Source: Persicaria tinctoria (Eukaryota > Streptophyta > Magnoliopsida > Caryophyllales > Polygonaceae). Taken from it: a stretch of 64,000 bases of DNA. The notes under the pieces were generated by a model. It saw nothing but the letters and a program-made list of their open reading frames with translations. It was not told where the DNA came from and did no database searches. Each line of letters starts with the position of its first letter. Positions within the stretch are counted from its first letter, which is position 1. The stretch lies in assembly GCA_037127255.1 (NCBI GenBank), contig JBANSL010000018.1:13923175-13987174 (forward strand). The letters run 5' to 3'. Position numbers and translations under genes: made by a program. Of the stretch, positions 36,935-48,059 are shown piece by piece.

Positions 36935-37479
36935 CAGTGGCGGAGCCAGGGGGTACTCCGGAAAAAAAATACAATTTTTTTTTTTTTTGCATATATTTAG
37001 TATTTTTAAGGTAATATAAAATATTTAAATGATATTTTGGATAAGAGTACTAATTAGCTCAAATGGTAAAGGAAGGAAGGAAGGGAAATCAAAAGCAAAA
37101 AGGTCTTGGTTCAAATCCAAAATCTTTCACCTTTTATTTATTTTACTATATCATTAATTCTTCTTGATTTCTCTATATTTTTTTTATTTCTATCAATTAT
37201 TTCATTAAAAAAATATCATACTTATGTTTAAATTACGCATTTAACCTTTTCTTTCAATATTGTTTTAAAAGTAATATTTCGTGATTTTTTCCTATATTTT
37301 TTGTTTTATTTTTGTTAGTCTCAACTATTTAAATACAAAAAAAACCTTTTAAAAAATCAAAATTTTAGCATTTTTTCAATAATTTCTTTCAAAAAATATT
37401 CTTAATAAGTATACACCAAAAAAATATTTTATGAAATTTTTTTAGCACCCTCTAGCCGAGAATCCTGACTCCGCCACTG
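36935..37479 (+). mobile_element. hAT-like MITE with tRNA-like boxes
   Basis: 545 bp with inverted ends CAGTGGCGGAGCCAGG and CCTGACTCCGCCACTG and an exact 8-bp target duplication GTTTAGCC (36927-36934, 37480-37487), diagnostic of hAT. The interior carries TTAGCTCAAATGG (37054-37066) and GGTTCAAATCC (37108-37118), which match tRNA A and B boxes in order and spacing. It is non-coding. Confidence 0.85.
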
Positions 37480-37487
37480 GTTTAGCC

Positions 37488-38995
37488 GTCATTATGAATT
37501 CGAATCAGAGACTTTTGAATAATACTCGCGGGTCTTTTTCGACTGAGAAATGGATTACGTTTCACAAATTCTTTGTGTTGGAATGATGAAGCCAGAGTGG
37601 GGAGGGGCAAAGTTGGGAATACACGGTGAATCTCTTTTTGAGTCAGTAAATAGGCGTACGTTGGCAGAAAGAGGTGGGTCCCACCCTCTGTGTTTATTAG
37701 TGGGAAGGAGAAGTCTCGGAGCTGACATTTACAAACTCCTTCCCTAATCAAAAACTCTCTTTCTCTCTCCTCCTTTCGACGTTCCCTTCGCGATTTCTCC
37801 CCTCCTCAAACCGGATTTCTTCGGCCTTCTCTCAAGGTAGGAATTTTCACGCGTTTTGCATTTCAGTCTTAAAAGTTGGATCTTTTGTTACATCTACGGT
37901 TTCGGTCAATTTTGTGGTTGCTGATTGCCTGATTGATTGATCAATTCGTCGATTTTTCTCATGAGTCTTTTACTTTTGGGGATTCAAGACCCAATTTCCT
38001 TCGATTTGTTGTTGAGGATCCACCGGATGGATCGAATTTTCATGGTTAGGTTTTGGGATATTGATGTTTTTTGTCCTTCAATTGAATTAGGGTTTCAGCT
38101 GGGCTTTTGAATTAGCTGATTATAATAAGGGCTTTGGGAAATTAGCTTGTGAACTTGTATGTTATTTGGATCACGTTGAATTTTGATTGGGTTGATTGTT
38201 GATCTCTTTAGCTGTTCTTCGTAACCTGTTAAAAATGAATTTTGCTCAAAACCTGACAAACTGTCAGATTTATCATTTGGATTATTAAATTTCCCCTTTT
38301 TATTATGTACGAGGGTTTCATGTTGAGTCTTTCATATGAATCTTAGTAACTGCGCGGGGAATGGGGGTTGTGTTTATTACGAGAGAAATTGTTAAAAGGA
38401 AATCACTTCCTTTTGTCTAGTTTATTTCAATTGGAAGGCTCAAGCTGGTAGAAATCTACAAAATCCTACAAGTAATTATCTTCTTTGTGGGGTTTTAAAC
38501 AATAAAATTTGCCTTCTTAGATAAGGCAGAAAGTAATTGGCAAGATAGGTCTCTCCAAAAGGGTGATTAGTTTTGGATAATTCGTGTTCTTCATTTCTGA
38601 TTGCAGGGATCACATCAGTTTATTGTAGATTTCATTTATTCATCAGTGGTTGTCTGAGCTTCATCATTTTTTTTACAAAGGGTTTTCAAAACTTCATTCC
38701 CTTGAACTTTGCTAACCTTTTTTAAACCATTAATGAAAATGGACTAGTTCTTCTGTTATAAGTCTGTGTTTTTGGAACTAGTATGGAGAATTTCAGGCTA
38801 GTGTCTATGCTTGTGGCATTGAGTCTCTACTGCTAAAACTATTACTGCCTTTTCTTTATGTATTCTAAGGTGTATGTGAATGGGATGCATAATCATGAAT
38901 ATGTGGCTTTTACTCGTAACCTGTTAAAAGTATTGACTGTAATTATAGACGGCTCACACAGTCACACTCGTATCTATCTTTTGCAGCCTTAGAAA
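37488..38995 (+). other. promoter, leader and 5' UTR intron of the A20/AN1 gene
   Basis: CT-rich leader (TCTCTTTCTCTCTCC, about 37755) precedes the donor CAAG|GTAGGA at 37837 and a 1150-nt intron ending TTTTGCAG at 38986. Nine bases later is the start codon. Long leader introns are common in plant SAP genes and often raise expression. No other gene is seen. Confidence 0.65.
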
Positions 38996-39514
38996 ATGGA
39001 CCATGACGAGACAGGGTGCCAAGCAGCTCCAGAGGGCCCAATTTTATGCATAAGCAATTGTGGCTTCTTCGGGAGTGTGGCCACCATGAATATGTGTTCA
39101 AAGTGCTACAAAGATGCGATGTTGAATCAGGATCGAGCAAAACTTGCTGCATCGTCCATCGATAACATAGTGAATGGATCATCTTCTGGTACTGGAAAGG
39201 AACCGGTTGCTACCGGCTCTATTGACTTACAAATTGCTGCAGTAGAGCCAAAGATCATCACAACACCAGAAGCTTGCGTATCAGTACTGGGGGAGAATAG
39301 CGAGCCAAAGCCAAAGCAAGGTCCAAGCCGCTGCTCCAGTTGCAAGAAACGTGTTGGTCTAACAGGGTTCAGTTGTCGCTGTGGCAATCTATTCTGTTCT
39401 AGTCATCGTTACTCGGACAAGCATAACTGCCCCTTTGATTATCGCACAGCTGCCCGTGACGCTATTGCTAAAGCTAATCCGGTTGTCAAGGCAGAAAAAC
39501 TGGACAAGATATGA
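38996..39514 (+). CDS. SAP: A20/AN1 zinc-finger stress-associated protein
   Basis: Stress-associated protein of the plant SAP family, 172 residues, intronless coding region as is usual. The A20 finger at 18-41 has Cys18, Cys22, Cys34 and Cys37 in CISNCGFF...CSKCYKD. The middle is Ser/Thr/Pro-rich. The AN1 finger runs from about 112 to 149: [19 protein letters not shown], then [17 protein letters not shown] with its Cys/His set complete. The tail [19 protein letters not shown] is the conserved SAP C-terminus. Members bind ubiquitin or act as E3 ligases and respond to cold, salt and drought. No partner gene is nearby. The member number within the family is not assigned. Confidence 0.95.
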   Translation: MDHDETGCQAAPEGPILCISNCGFFGSVATMNMCSKCYKDAMLNQDRAKLAASSIDNIVNGSSSGTGKEPVATGSIDLQIAAVEPKIITTPEACVSVLGENSEPKPKQGPSRCSSCKKRVGLTGFSCRCGNLFCSSHRYSDKHNCPFDYRTAARDAIAKANPVVKAEKLDKI

Positions 39515-40472
39515 AGTGTGGTTCATGAATTCAGATACGATGTTTTTCTTTACGCTGTTAAGTTGGGATGCCTATATTCTTCAGCACAGATGTCCTGCAC
39601 GAAAATTGTGTTAAATGGAACATAGCCAAGTAAAGGCATCATTTGCGGCCTGAAAGAAACTTTATATTTGTTGGTGCTGAGATGTTGGCTCCATTGTCTA
39701 TTGTCTTGCCTGTGATGAACATGCTCTGAGATTTGCTATGTGATGTGTTATGTGGAAAAGAAATATTTAGCATTTCATCATCTCAGTAATAGTTTGTTTG
39801 TAAAATGATTGGTGCAATTTCATCAGCATTTGGTCATGTTAAATTTCAAAAACTGGTAAAAATAATTCTGCATTTCATCAGCATCCGTGAAAGTGTCTAA
39901 CCCAGTTGAGATATTGTTTTTAGTTGATTTGTCTTCAAAGTTGATCCCTTTGGGAATCTCAAGTATCCGTGAAAGTATTATTTTACTTTTAAGGGGATTC
40001 ATCATTCGAAGGGAAGTATTCATGATTTGGGTTTTATTCGAGTCGAACGAGCCGAGCTTGACATGTCAAAGTTTGGTTCGTTTGTTAAATGAGCTCGAGC
40101 TGAGTCGAATTCAATTTTTAAGTGAGCTTTTTTTTTTCTTGATCAAGCTTGGGTTGTTTATAAAATAAACGAGCTCGAGGTGAGCTTTTTCGAGCTTTAA
40201 ACAGTTCTACTTTGTCATAAAAGGAAATTTATAAATTTTATAAAATTTGAGCTATTCGAGCTTAAATCGAACGAGTCGAGCTTCAACCGAGTTTAAAATC
40301 ATATTCATTCTCAGCTTGTTTGGGTAAGTGGATGAGCTTGAATCGAGCTTTTTTCAAGCTGAACTCGAGCTGATTAATTCATATAATAGCGTGGCAACTG
40401 ACCAAGTCATGACCTCCTAATCAAAGTGTTAGAGCTAACTATCCAACGCAAGAAGCAAGACCTGAAACTCCA
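39515..40472. other. 3' flank and GAGCTCGA-rich repeat
   Basis: SAP 3' UTR up to about 39840. Then 40030-40380 is dense in GAGCTCGAG, CGAGCTT and TCGAGC motifs on both strands, much like the RbcX intron repeat at 23070-23430. It is probably a degenerate non-autonomous element; ends are not resolved. No gene. Confidence 0.45.
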
Positions 40473-40583
40473 TAAAATGTCATAGTGAATAATCCCCGTT
40501 GAAGTTGCCTTTGCTATCATTAGAATATATATTATATAGAAGATTTACATAATGACCTAATGACTATTGGGCCTATATTGCAT

Positions 40584-41492
40584 CTAACATACCCCCTTAG
40601 TTGAAACATGAGGGCAGCGGATAATGAGACTAGATCTAAAATCAAGAAATAGTTGGCGAGGCAAACCCTTGGTGAAGATGTCAGCATACTGAAACGGGGA
40701 CGTGACATGTAAGACACGCACATGACCCATAACAACCTTCTCACGAACGAAGTGGATGTCAATCTCAACATGCTTGGTTCTCTGATGGTGAACTGGATTG
40801 TGAGCAAGGTATGTAGCACTAACATTGTTCGTGTAAACAATAGACACCTGACTCAGAGAACAATGAAGCTCAAGCACAATAGGTTGCGAAGCTAGACGCA
40901 CTCAGCAACAACATTGGCAACACTACGATATTCCGCTTCAACACTAGAGCGGGAAACCACATGTTGGCGCTTAGAAGACCAAGAGACAAGAGAGTCGTTG
41001 ATGAACACGCAATACCCGGATGTAGATCGTCTGGTGTCTGGATACCCATCCCAATCGGCATTTGTATAAGCAACCACAGACAAAGGAGAAGCGGATGGAT
41101 TGATAGTGGTGCCAAGAGAAGTGATACCCTGTATATATCTGATAATGCGCTAAAGAGCAACAAAATGAGACTCTATGGGGTCATGCATAAACAAACAGAC
41201 CTGCTGAGCGGCATAACTAATATCTGGGAGGGTAAACGTCAAATACTGCAAAGCACCTGCGATGCTGCGATGCAGTGTGGGATCAGACATAGGTGGACCT
41301 ACCGCTTGAGACAGTTTGGCAGTGGTCTCAACAGAAGTTGCAGCAGGCTTGCAATTGGTCATATTTTCCTTGGCAGTAATCTCCTTGGCATATTTCTTCT
41401 GTGAGAGAAACAAACCACATGCAGTTCGAGATGCAGAGACTCCCAAAAAGATGCAGTAAGGATGATATCATCGACATATAAAAGCAGATAGG
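40584..41492 (-). pseudogene. copia RT end and RNase H remnant
   Basis: On the minus strand the RT active-site motif LLLYVDDIILTA sits at about 41489-41455, next to the ATAGG target site. Connection-domain sequence follows (LSQKKYAKEI, SIAGALQYLTFTLPDISYA). RNase H motifs are NADWDGYPDTRRSTSGYCVF, SSKRQHVVSRSSVEAEYRS and HNPVHHQRTKHVEIDIHFVR. The frame shifts near 41150 and 40900. It is one of the better preserved parts of the element. Confidence 0.85.
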
Positions 41493-42752
41493 TGATAATG
41501 CATATCTTAGATAGGCAGTATAGACATTTTTAGTTTAGTTAGGTTGCATTTTGTTCATACTTTGTCGCTAAATTGCATCTTGTGATTATTCTAGAAGAGT
41601 TCGGATTCTGCGCAAATTTGTGTTTATCTTGCAGATTGAATCGGAGCACAATTGGGAGATGCAATATCTTGAAGAGGACTACAAGAAATATTGGAAAGAA
41701 GCAAGGAAGGAAGAGAAGCAAAGACAAGTGGAGATACCCGCGAAGCTAAACAAGAAGAACCAGCAACGAGCTATGTCGCGGCCGCAGCCAGGACCGATGC
41801 AGCGGGATAAGGAAGAGTTGCTGATGTCGCGGCCGCAGCATGGGTCGTCAGCGCTTAGGCGCTGCGTTTCAATTAATAAAAACCCTAGTTGTTATTGTTT
41901 TGTTCCATGGCCGACTTGGGATTGTTTATAAGGCCGATTTTAGTTATTTTTCTCCGACTTCTATTCTATTCTTACGTTCATCAGACACTTTAGAGATTTG
42001 AGCGATGTCTTCCATGAGGAACTAAACTCATCTATTCTGCCTGCAATTTGAAGCTTTATTTGGATTGATTGTGAGTTTCTAATTCTCGTTCCTTGTTTCC
42101 TATATTTGAATGCTTCAACTTCTTTGTGCTTGATTGTTTATTGTTTTGTTCTATCTTGTCTGACCAACTAGTTAGATCAATTCAATTGCTAATGTTTTGT
42201 AGATTCCTGATTGTAAACCTTAACCTAAGTAGCAAACTTGTCCCTTTAGTGCTGATTGAACTAATTGAACAAGTACGAAGTTGGACGTGTGGTTAAATCC
42301 CTCTTTAGGGACTTCAAATACCTTGGTTAATCTCTGGTCTTAAAGCTATCAATTGGGTTAAATCCTTCTTTAGGGACAGTTCGATTGATAAGGGTTTCTA
42401 GGACTGATTGGACTAGTAACTATATTAGGTCGGGACAAGGGCATTCATAGGAAACTTAATAGGACGAGAAGAAGTTACAAGTATCGCTTCAATCAAATAA
42501 AGTGGGAAATTGTAGGTAGAATTGCTTCTCCTAATTGTCTGAATTACAATTATTTACTTTTGTTTGCTTCAATCCGCTTTCATAAAAGGCGGAACTTTCA
42601 CATTTAAAAACCCCCAATTTGGTTACTTTGGTTGACACTTGAATCAAACTTGAATTTTAACTTTCCCTGTGGATCGACCTCTTGCTTATTGCTATACTAG
42701 TTATATGTTTGAGTTTTCTTTGGCGGATCAACGACAGGTTTTCCCTCCGTCA
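41493..42752 (+). mobile_element. solo LTR A (probable Ty3/gypsy), nested in copia RT
   Basis: Begins TGATAATGCATAT and ends CCTCCGTCA, flanked by ATAGG at 41488-41492 and 42753-42757. The copia RT frame resumes on both sides. It is 1260 bp, with no internal domain, hence a solo LTR left by LTR-LTR recombination. A TATAAGG box lies at about 41925. CTGTGGATCGACC near the end is typical of Tat/Athila-like LTR 3' regions. A 16-bp motif with a NotI site (GTCGCGGCCGCAGC) occurs twice, near 41776 and 41825. Confidence 0.85.
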
Positions 42753-42757
42753 ATAGG

Positions 42758-43339
42758 CAAGCTGATTACCTCGGCGAAACTTGTGTCGAAAGAACCACAT
42801 GCACCGCACAATGTTGGCGCCAGGAGGCCGAGGAACCAAGACCCAAGTGTTGTTGCTAATAAGAGCCTTATACTAATCGAGCATGGCAACATTCCAGTTT
42901 GGGTCTAAGGCGGCTGTTTTGTGGGAGGTAGGGATGAGAGATATGTGAGAAACGAAGAGGTCTGAAATCTGTTTGGGTCGAAAAGTGGCACTCATGCTCC
43001 GAGTTTGGATCTGGTTGACCGGTTGGGTGGGGAAAGGTGATAGGGTAGGGGCTGCAGGTGCCGGGACAGAGGCTTGAGGTGACAGGACGGGGGCGACAGG
43101 GGGCTGGACGGGGGCTACAGGTTACGGTAAGGGAGGATTGAGTGCCCTAGCTGGAGATGTAATAACATTCAGAGAGGAAGAGGGATATAGTTGGTGGAGA
43201 AGAGGTAGGATATGATAGTCATCAGAGGAGGAGGAAGTGTTTGGGGATGTAGAGAGACTGGAAAAAGGGAAACTAGTCTCACTGAACGTGATATGACGAG
43301 AAATGATGACATGTTTCGAAATTGGGTCAAAACATCTAT
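42758..43339 (-). pseudogene. copia integrase end to RT start remnant
   Basis: Minus-strand RYRCFDPISKHVIISRHITF (about 43340-43280), a Ser/Pro-rich linker, and RT start motif WVLVPRPPGANIVRCMWFF near 42840-42790. Directly after HK the sequence jumps to RRGNQLAY, which belongs about 150 residues later in RT. A deletion inside RT therefore preceded or accompanied insertion A. Confidence 0.75.
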
Positions 43340-43344
43340 ACCTC

Positions 43345-44818
43345 TGACAAGGATTTTCAGTCGCCTTAAATCCTATCAAATAAATCTGACTAACCTAACT
43401 AATGTAGTTTGACAAGTACGGGTCGATCCCACAGAGAGTCAATGATTTGTATGCAAGTCAAGTGTGCTAAATAAGAACTAAAGAAACAAAGAGGGGGGAT
43501 TATGATGATTCAGACTAAGTAAGTAAAAAGCAAAAGGAAGCAAACTAAACAAATTGATTTAACAAATATGAGATAAATAACTTAGGTGAACCAATCTCAG
43601 CAATCAGGTTTGTTCATTGATCATCGAAATCGAATAGATAACTTCCTCTCGAACACACTTTGTTGTGGAAAGACTAGGTCTTTGGAATCCAATTCCTTAT
43701 CGAAATTAGTTAACAGGACAACCAGACCCTGAAAACCCTAATTATCAAACAATCTCGAAACTATCAAGATTCAATTCAATAATCGATTAAGCTTAAAGGA
43801 AATCAACAAAGACAATCGACGGGCACAACCAATTATTGCATCAATTGCAAATCAATTCTCTATACAAATCCCTAAATCAACCAGTTTCAGAGATTTATAC
43901 TTTGCTACTCAAGAACATAGATAACTCAACTAGAAATTACCTATATCTAGCTATAGATTATCATGAAGAGGCATCAGTTAATCAAGCTAATGAAAATTCA
44001 CGAAAACACTAAACATTCGATGCAAAGAATTGATAATATTCAAAGAGGAGTATTAAGATAGAGAAATCTAACAATAAAATTGCAAACCTGAAGCTTCGAT
44101 TAATTTTCCCAAGCAAATAAGGCTAGTTGTTCATGGTTGAAAAATCACCAAAGGTCTCTCCATTTCCTCCCTACAAAACTCTGTTCGTCCTTGGCAAAAA
44201 CCAAAAACAAACCTTTTGATCTTCCAAAACCACAGTTTTCTATTCTTCCTAATTAATTACTTATAAAAATTATAACATATCTCATAAATGAATTATAGTA
44301 ATATATGTCACAGCCCACATGTTGCAACTGCTACGTAACTCGGGCGGAAAACAACAAACTCGGCCAAGTTATGTTGCCCAGACCGAGTTCCTTCCGGCAG
44401 CCATCTTGGCGTCCCGATTTTGCTGTTTTCAAGGCTGAATTTGGAAATGTTGTAAACACAAAAGTTGTAGGTCTTCGAATACTCTTTCCAACAAGTATAA
44501 GTACGCCCCGATCCGATAACTGCAGCCTTCGAACGACTCGTTTTAGTGCAGCGTCGCCAACCTGAACAACTTCCATCCTTTACATGGTTAGCTCCTCTCT
44601 TCGGCTCTCGTTCTCTTCTATTTTTGTCCAATCTTCGAGCATTGGCTTGAGCTTAGCTTCACCTCTTTATAATCACCTGAAATCATGCACAAAACTTGTA
44701 GATTCCGACTCTAATTGAAAAATAATGAAAATATGAAAACTACTTTAAACTCATGCATTTTACCCTACCTAAACACATCTAAATGCCTATATTAACACTA
44801 CCTAAATATGTCTTATCA
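43345..44818 (-). mobile_element. solo LTR B, same family as A, opposite orientation
   Basis: On the minus strand it begins TGATAAGACATAT and ends ATCCTTGTCA; flanked by ACCTC at 43340-43344 and 44819-44823. It is 1474 bp. The start matches LTR A with gaps (CATAT..TTAG.TAG, CATTT, TTTAGGTAGG) and the end region has CTGTGGGATCGACC. It splits the copia LGYPSHH / RYRCFDP junction, where the reading frame continues across the site. Confidence 0.85.
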
Positions 44819-44823
44819 ACCTC

Positions 44824-45640
44824 CTATGATGAGAGGGGTACCCCAAGAAGACACAAGGAAGGGAACGTGGTGCGAGCTTATGAGGAGCGACAGATGCTTG
44901 ATTGGGATAGCATAAGCACCCAAAGACCCAAGGTAGGAATGCGTTCACCATTGCCGACAATAATGGATGAAGAAAGGCTCTTGGAAGTAGGGACATAAAT
45001 TATACCTGGGTTGTACGACATGTGCGCAGTGGCTCCGCTATCCATGTACCAATTCGGATCTGCAAGTGACACGCCCATAGGTGTCAGGATGGTTGGATGC
45101 CTGTGTCGGGATGATGGCGATGATCCTGTTGCTAAGGCCTGATCCAAATGGTGCGGAGAGGGCTTGAGGAGCCATGTTGGCTCGGGTGTGGCCTCATTGG
45201 AGAGGCGTACAGGGGATGCTGAAGAGAATAGGCCGTATATCCCTAGGGGTTGACTCCAATGGGGGAATACCCTCTCTGTTAAGGACTTGGAGAGGCGATA
45301 ACCTCGACGGGAGGCTGTTGTTACTGTAGAAAGCTATAAACGTTGTCGATCTGCTGGTGTGAGGTAGATTATCGTCACGGAGAAGGTGACAGAACACACA
45401 GGGAGGATGACAGGACACAGTGTCAATGGTGACAGACACAGTGTCGGATCCGTCGAATTAGGGTTTGGCAGAAAGGGAGAGCAATTTAGAAAGGGGAAAC
45501 AGAGAAATATGCAACTAGTGAGAGAGGTGGAACCTAAAGCACCGCTAGGAGAGGGAGCAGCTGATAGTGGATGAGAGAGGGTGGCCAACGGGTGGTGGCC
45601 GGCGACAGAGAGGGTGAAGGGGAATCTGGGAAGTTGGCAA
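44824..45640 (-). pseudogene. copia gag-end, protease and integrase-end remnant
   Basis: Minus strand: protease motif NWYMDSGATAHMS near 45060-45020, then IIVGNGERIPTLG, followed almost directly by the integrase end (PHKLAPRSLPCVFLGYPSHH, 44910-44824). The integrase core is deleted. 45150-45640 is leftover gag and leader without an open frame. Confidence 0.75.
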
Positions 45641-45648
45641 TTGTCAGG

Positions 45649-47657
45649 TAGGGCTGGGCAAAATTTTTGGATCGGACCGGAATTTACGGTCTTTGGATCG
45701 GACCGGGATATTACGGTCTGGTCCACGGTCCAAGATTTTTGGATTTTCGGGTTCCGGTCCAAACCCGGGACTAGACCGGAATTTCCGGGCCGGACCGGAA
45801 TTGGACCGGAATCCACGTTATTAAAAAAAAAAAAAAAAAGGGAAGAAGAGAAAAAGACGCCGTTCCACTTTCATTTCTTCATCCTCCCTTTCTTTCTTTC
45901 TTACCCTGCGCTCGATAGCGGATAGCCACCACTGCCAACCTCAGTCTCTCTCTGTTCACACCACGGCACCACCTGGTCCTACTCGCCCTTTGGCCCTCGC
46001 TCTCCCTTGCCATAAGCCACACGCCCGTCGGCCCTCGGCTCTCTCCACCAGCGCTCTCGGCGGCTCTCCCAGTAAGTCTTTCCCTCTCTCTCAATTTCAC
46101 TTTAGGTCTAGGTTTTTATGTATATTTTGACAAATTAATGTCGATTTTAGTATAGATTTGGAGAAATCATAAGTATTCTAGTCTAATGTTGAAGAATCTC
46201 ATCCCGATTTTAAATCTAGGGTTAAGAAATTCTAGGCCTCCTGGTTTGCTATTTTACTCTTCTCTTCCTTCAATTTTGTCTAGTTATTTGTTTGATTCGA
46301 AATGTGGCGTTGCCTGTATGGATTTTGCTTGGTGGTTTTGATGATTTATTACAATTCGAGCACAAAATTTATTTGTGTTGTCGGATTTAGGTTTACTCTT
46401 TGTGGCTTTTGTTGATTTGCCATCAGTTGGAGAATGTAGTTGATAGAAGAGCATGTATACAGTGCCAGTTTCCTGAAAAGAATCATGGTTTTTGGAGAAA
46501 ATCATTGTTTTTATTTTTTGATTGTATCTTTGGTGGGAAAGAACGCAATTAGTTCCTCATTGATCCTATCTGAGCTTTGGTTTTGTTTTTCCCCTATAAA
46601 TTACAATCAGTAGCAATTAGATGTGGTTTATACTGCCAGAAAACTCATCACATTAATGAGAAACCTTTAGATTCATATTGATAAAGCATGCATGGGTTTA
46701 AAACTGGCTAGTATCGCTTATGCCTTTTGTTTTGCTGGTGGGAGGGCTCAACTAGATCTTCCATTTGCATAATAAAAACTCTAAACTTTGATGCTATTGG
46801 CAAATTACATTCAAGTAGTCATTTTTTGTGGAATTGGCTGCACTGAAACTGAACAACTGTGCTCAACTTGATATTCCATTTACATTCAAGTAGTAAAATG
46901 GTTTGCTATTTTACATTTGTTTGTAGTAATGGTCTTGAGAAGAAGGTAACAAACTTTAATTACTTTACATTTGTGCTCAATTGTTATCGTAATTTATTTA
47001 ATGTTTCTTTGCTTTACCTTCTAGGTGCTCTCACACAAGAACTCAAGGCAAGCTGGCAAGATAATGGATGATTAATAAGTTGATTACACCTTTCAACATT
47101 TTCCTTGAGTGTAAACTTTTATTTTATGGATGTGTTTGTTTTTAAGTTTAAACTTTGCGTGTTACATGTTGAGTTGGATTTGTTGTTTTAACTTTTAAAC
47201 ATTGCGTTTTTTTGTGGATTTGATCATGCATGAATTATCAATCATGAATGAATTTATTTTCAATTTATAGGACTTTACAAATTACAGAAATATTAACAGG
47301 TTGTGTACACTGTACAGATTTCATTTGGGGCTGCTGTAAGTGTAAAAATAGCTGTTGTAATTCAACAGAAACTGCTGTAAACAGCTGCTGTAATTCTGTA
47401 AAATAGGGCTGCTGTAAAATACAGCTTCTGTACTGTGTAAAAAACGAGAATTTGAGCTGCTGTCATGCTATGTGAAAAAAAATATGGTTGCGGGACAAAC
47501 GGTCCAAACGGTCTTTACGGTCCGCGGACCGGAAAGACCGGGACCATATTTATCGGTCCCGGTCCGATCCGCGGTCCAAGTTTCAAAAAATTACGGTCCA
47601 TCGGATCGGACCGGGACCGGAATGTCCGGTCCGGTTCAGACCGGTTGATCAGCCCTA
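45649..47657. mobile_element. non-autonomous hAT element, 2.0 kb
   Basis: Ends TAGGGCTGGGCA and TGATCAGCCCTA, with exact 8-bp target duplications TTGTCAGG at 45641-45648 and 47658-47665. Both ends are packed with CGGTCC/GGACCG subterminal motifs over about 180 bp. The interior has a leader-like CT-rich stretch with a donor-like CAGTAAGTC (about 46069) and, near 47022, an acceptor-like TTCTAG before a short exon-like frame (GALTQELKASWQ). A GCTGCTGTAA cluster lies at 47330-47460. No transposase is recognisable, so it is an internally deleted or gene-capturing derivative. Confidence 0.88.
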
Positions 47658-47824
47658 TTGTCAGGGGACGGAGAAGCCAATGGAGGGATGAGGGAGGGTC
47701 GACGACATGGAGAGGATGGTCGGCGACAGAGGATGGCCGACGATAGAGAGGGAGGAAGAAGGATGAGAGGATTGATGGTAGGCTAGGGAAAAATTTAGAA
47801 AATCCTAGAGAAAGCCTGATACCA

Positions 47825-47939
47825 TGTTAGAGTGAATAATCCCCGTTAGGGTTGCCTTTGCTATGATTAGAATATATATAGAAGATTTACATAATGACCT
47901 AATGACTATTGGGCCTATAGGCCTATATTACATCTAACA
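47825..47939 (-). repeat. 5' LTR of the old copia element
   Basis: 115 bp, TGTTAGAGTGAAT...CATCTAACA on plus. Its partner is 40478-40589. A GGCCTATA duplication is present only here, and a TATATTA stretch only in the partner. Confidence 0.88.
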
Positions 47940-48059
47940 TAAAATACATTGGTTAAGTTAAAAAAAGTGCAAATATTATAATATCGCTAACCCCAATTTG
48001 GTTTATCTTCATGAAATTTTTCACAGAAATACCTTATAGTATCTTACTTCTTTTGACAT

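Larger units (their letters stand above)
40478..47939 (-). mobile_element. old Ty1/copia element with three nested insertions
   Basis: Minus-strand copia with very short LTRs (40478-40589, 112 bp; 47825-47939, 115 bp) and TAAAA duplications at 40473-40477 and 47940-47944. The PBS next to the right LTR reads TGGTATCAGGC on the minus strand; a polypurine tract (ACCCCCTTAG on plus) follows the left LTR. Copia coding scraps are split by two solo LTRs and a hAT element, each with its own target duplication. Removing the three inserts leaves about 2.7 kb, so much of gag, integrase and RT was also deleted. The LTRs differ by several substitutions and two small indels, so it is clearly older than the other copia. 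Confidence 0.9.

Noticed and set aside
41620..41931. Glu/Lys-rich 103-residue frame in solo LTR A
   Set aside because: It lies inside an LTR with no homologue recognised; typical chance frame in a purine-rich LTR.
45334..45816. 160-residue minus-strand frame spanning the hAT left end
   Set aside because: It crosses the hAT target duplication, so it is a chance frame through two unrelated sequences.
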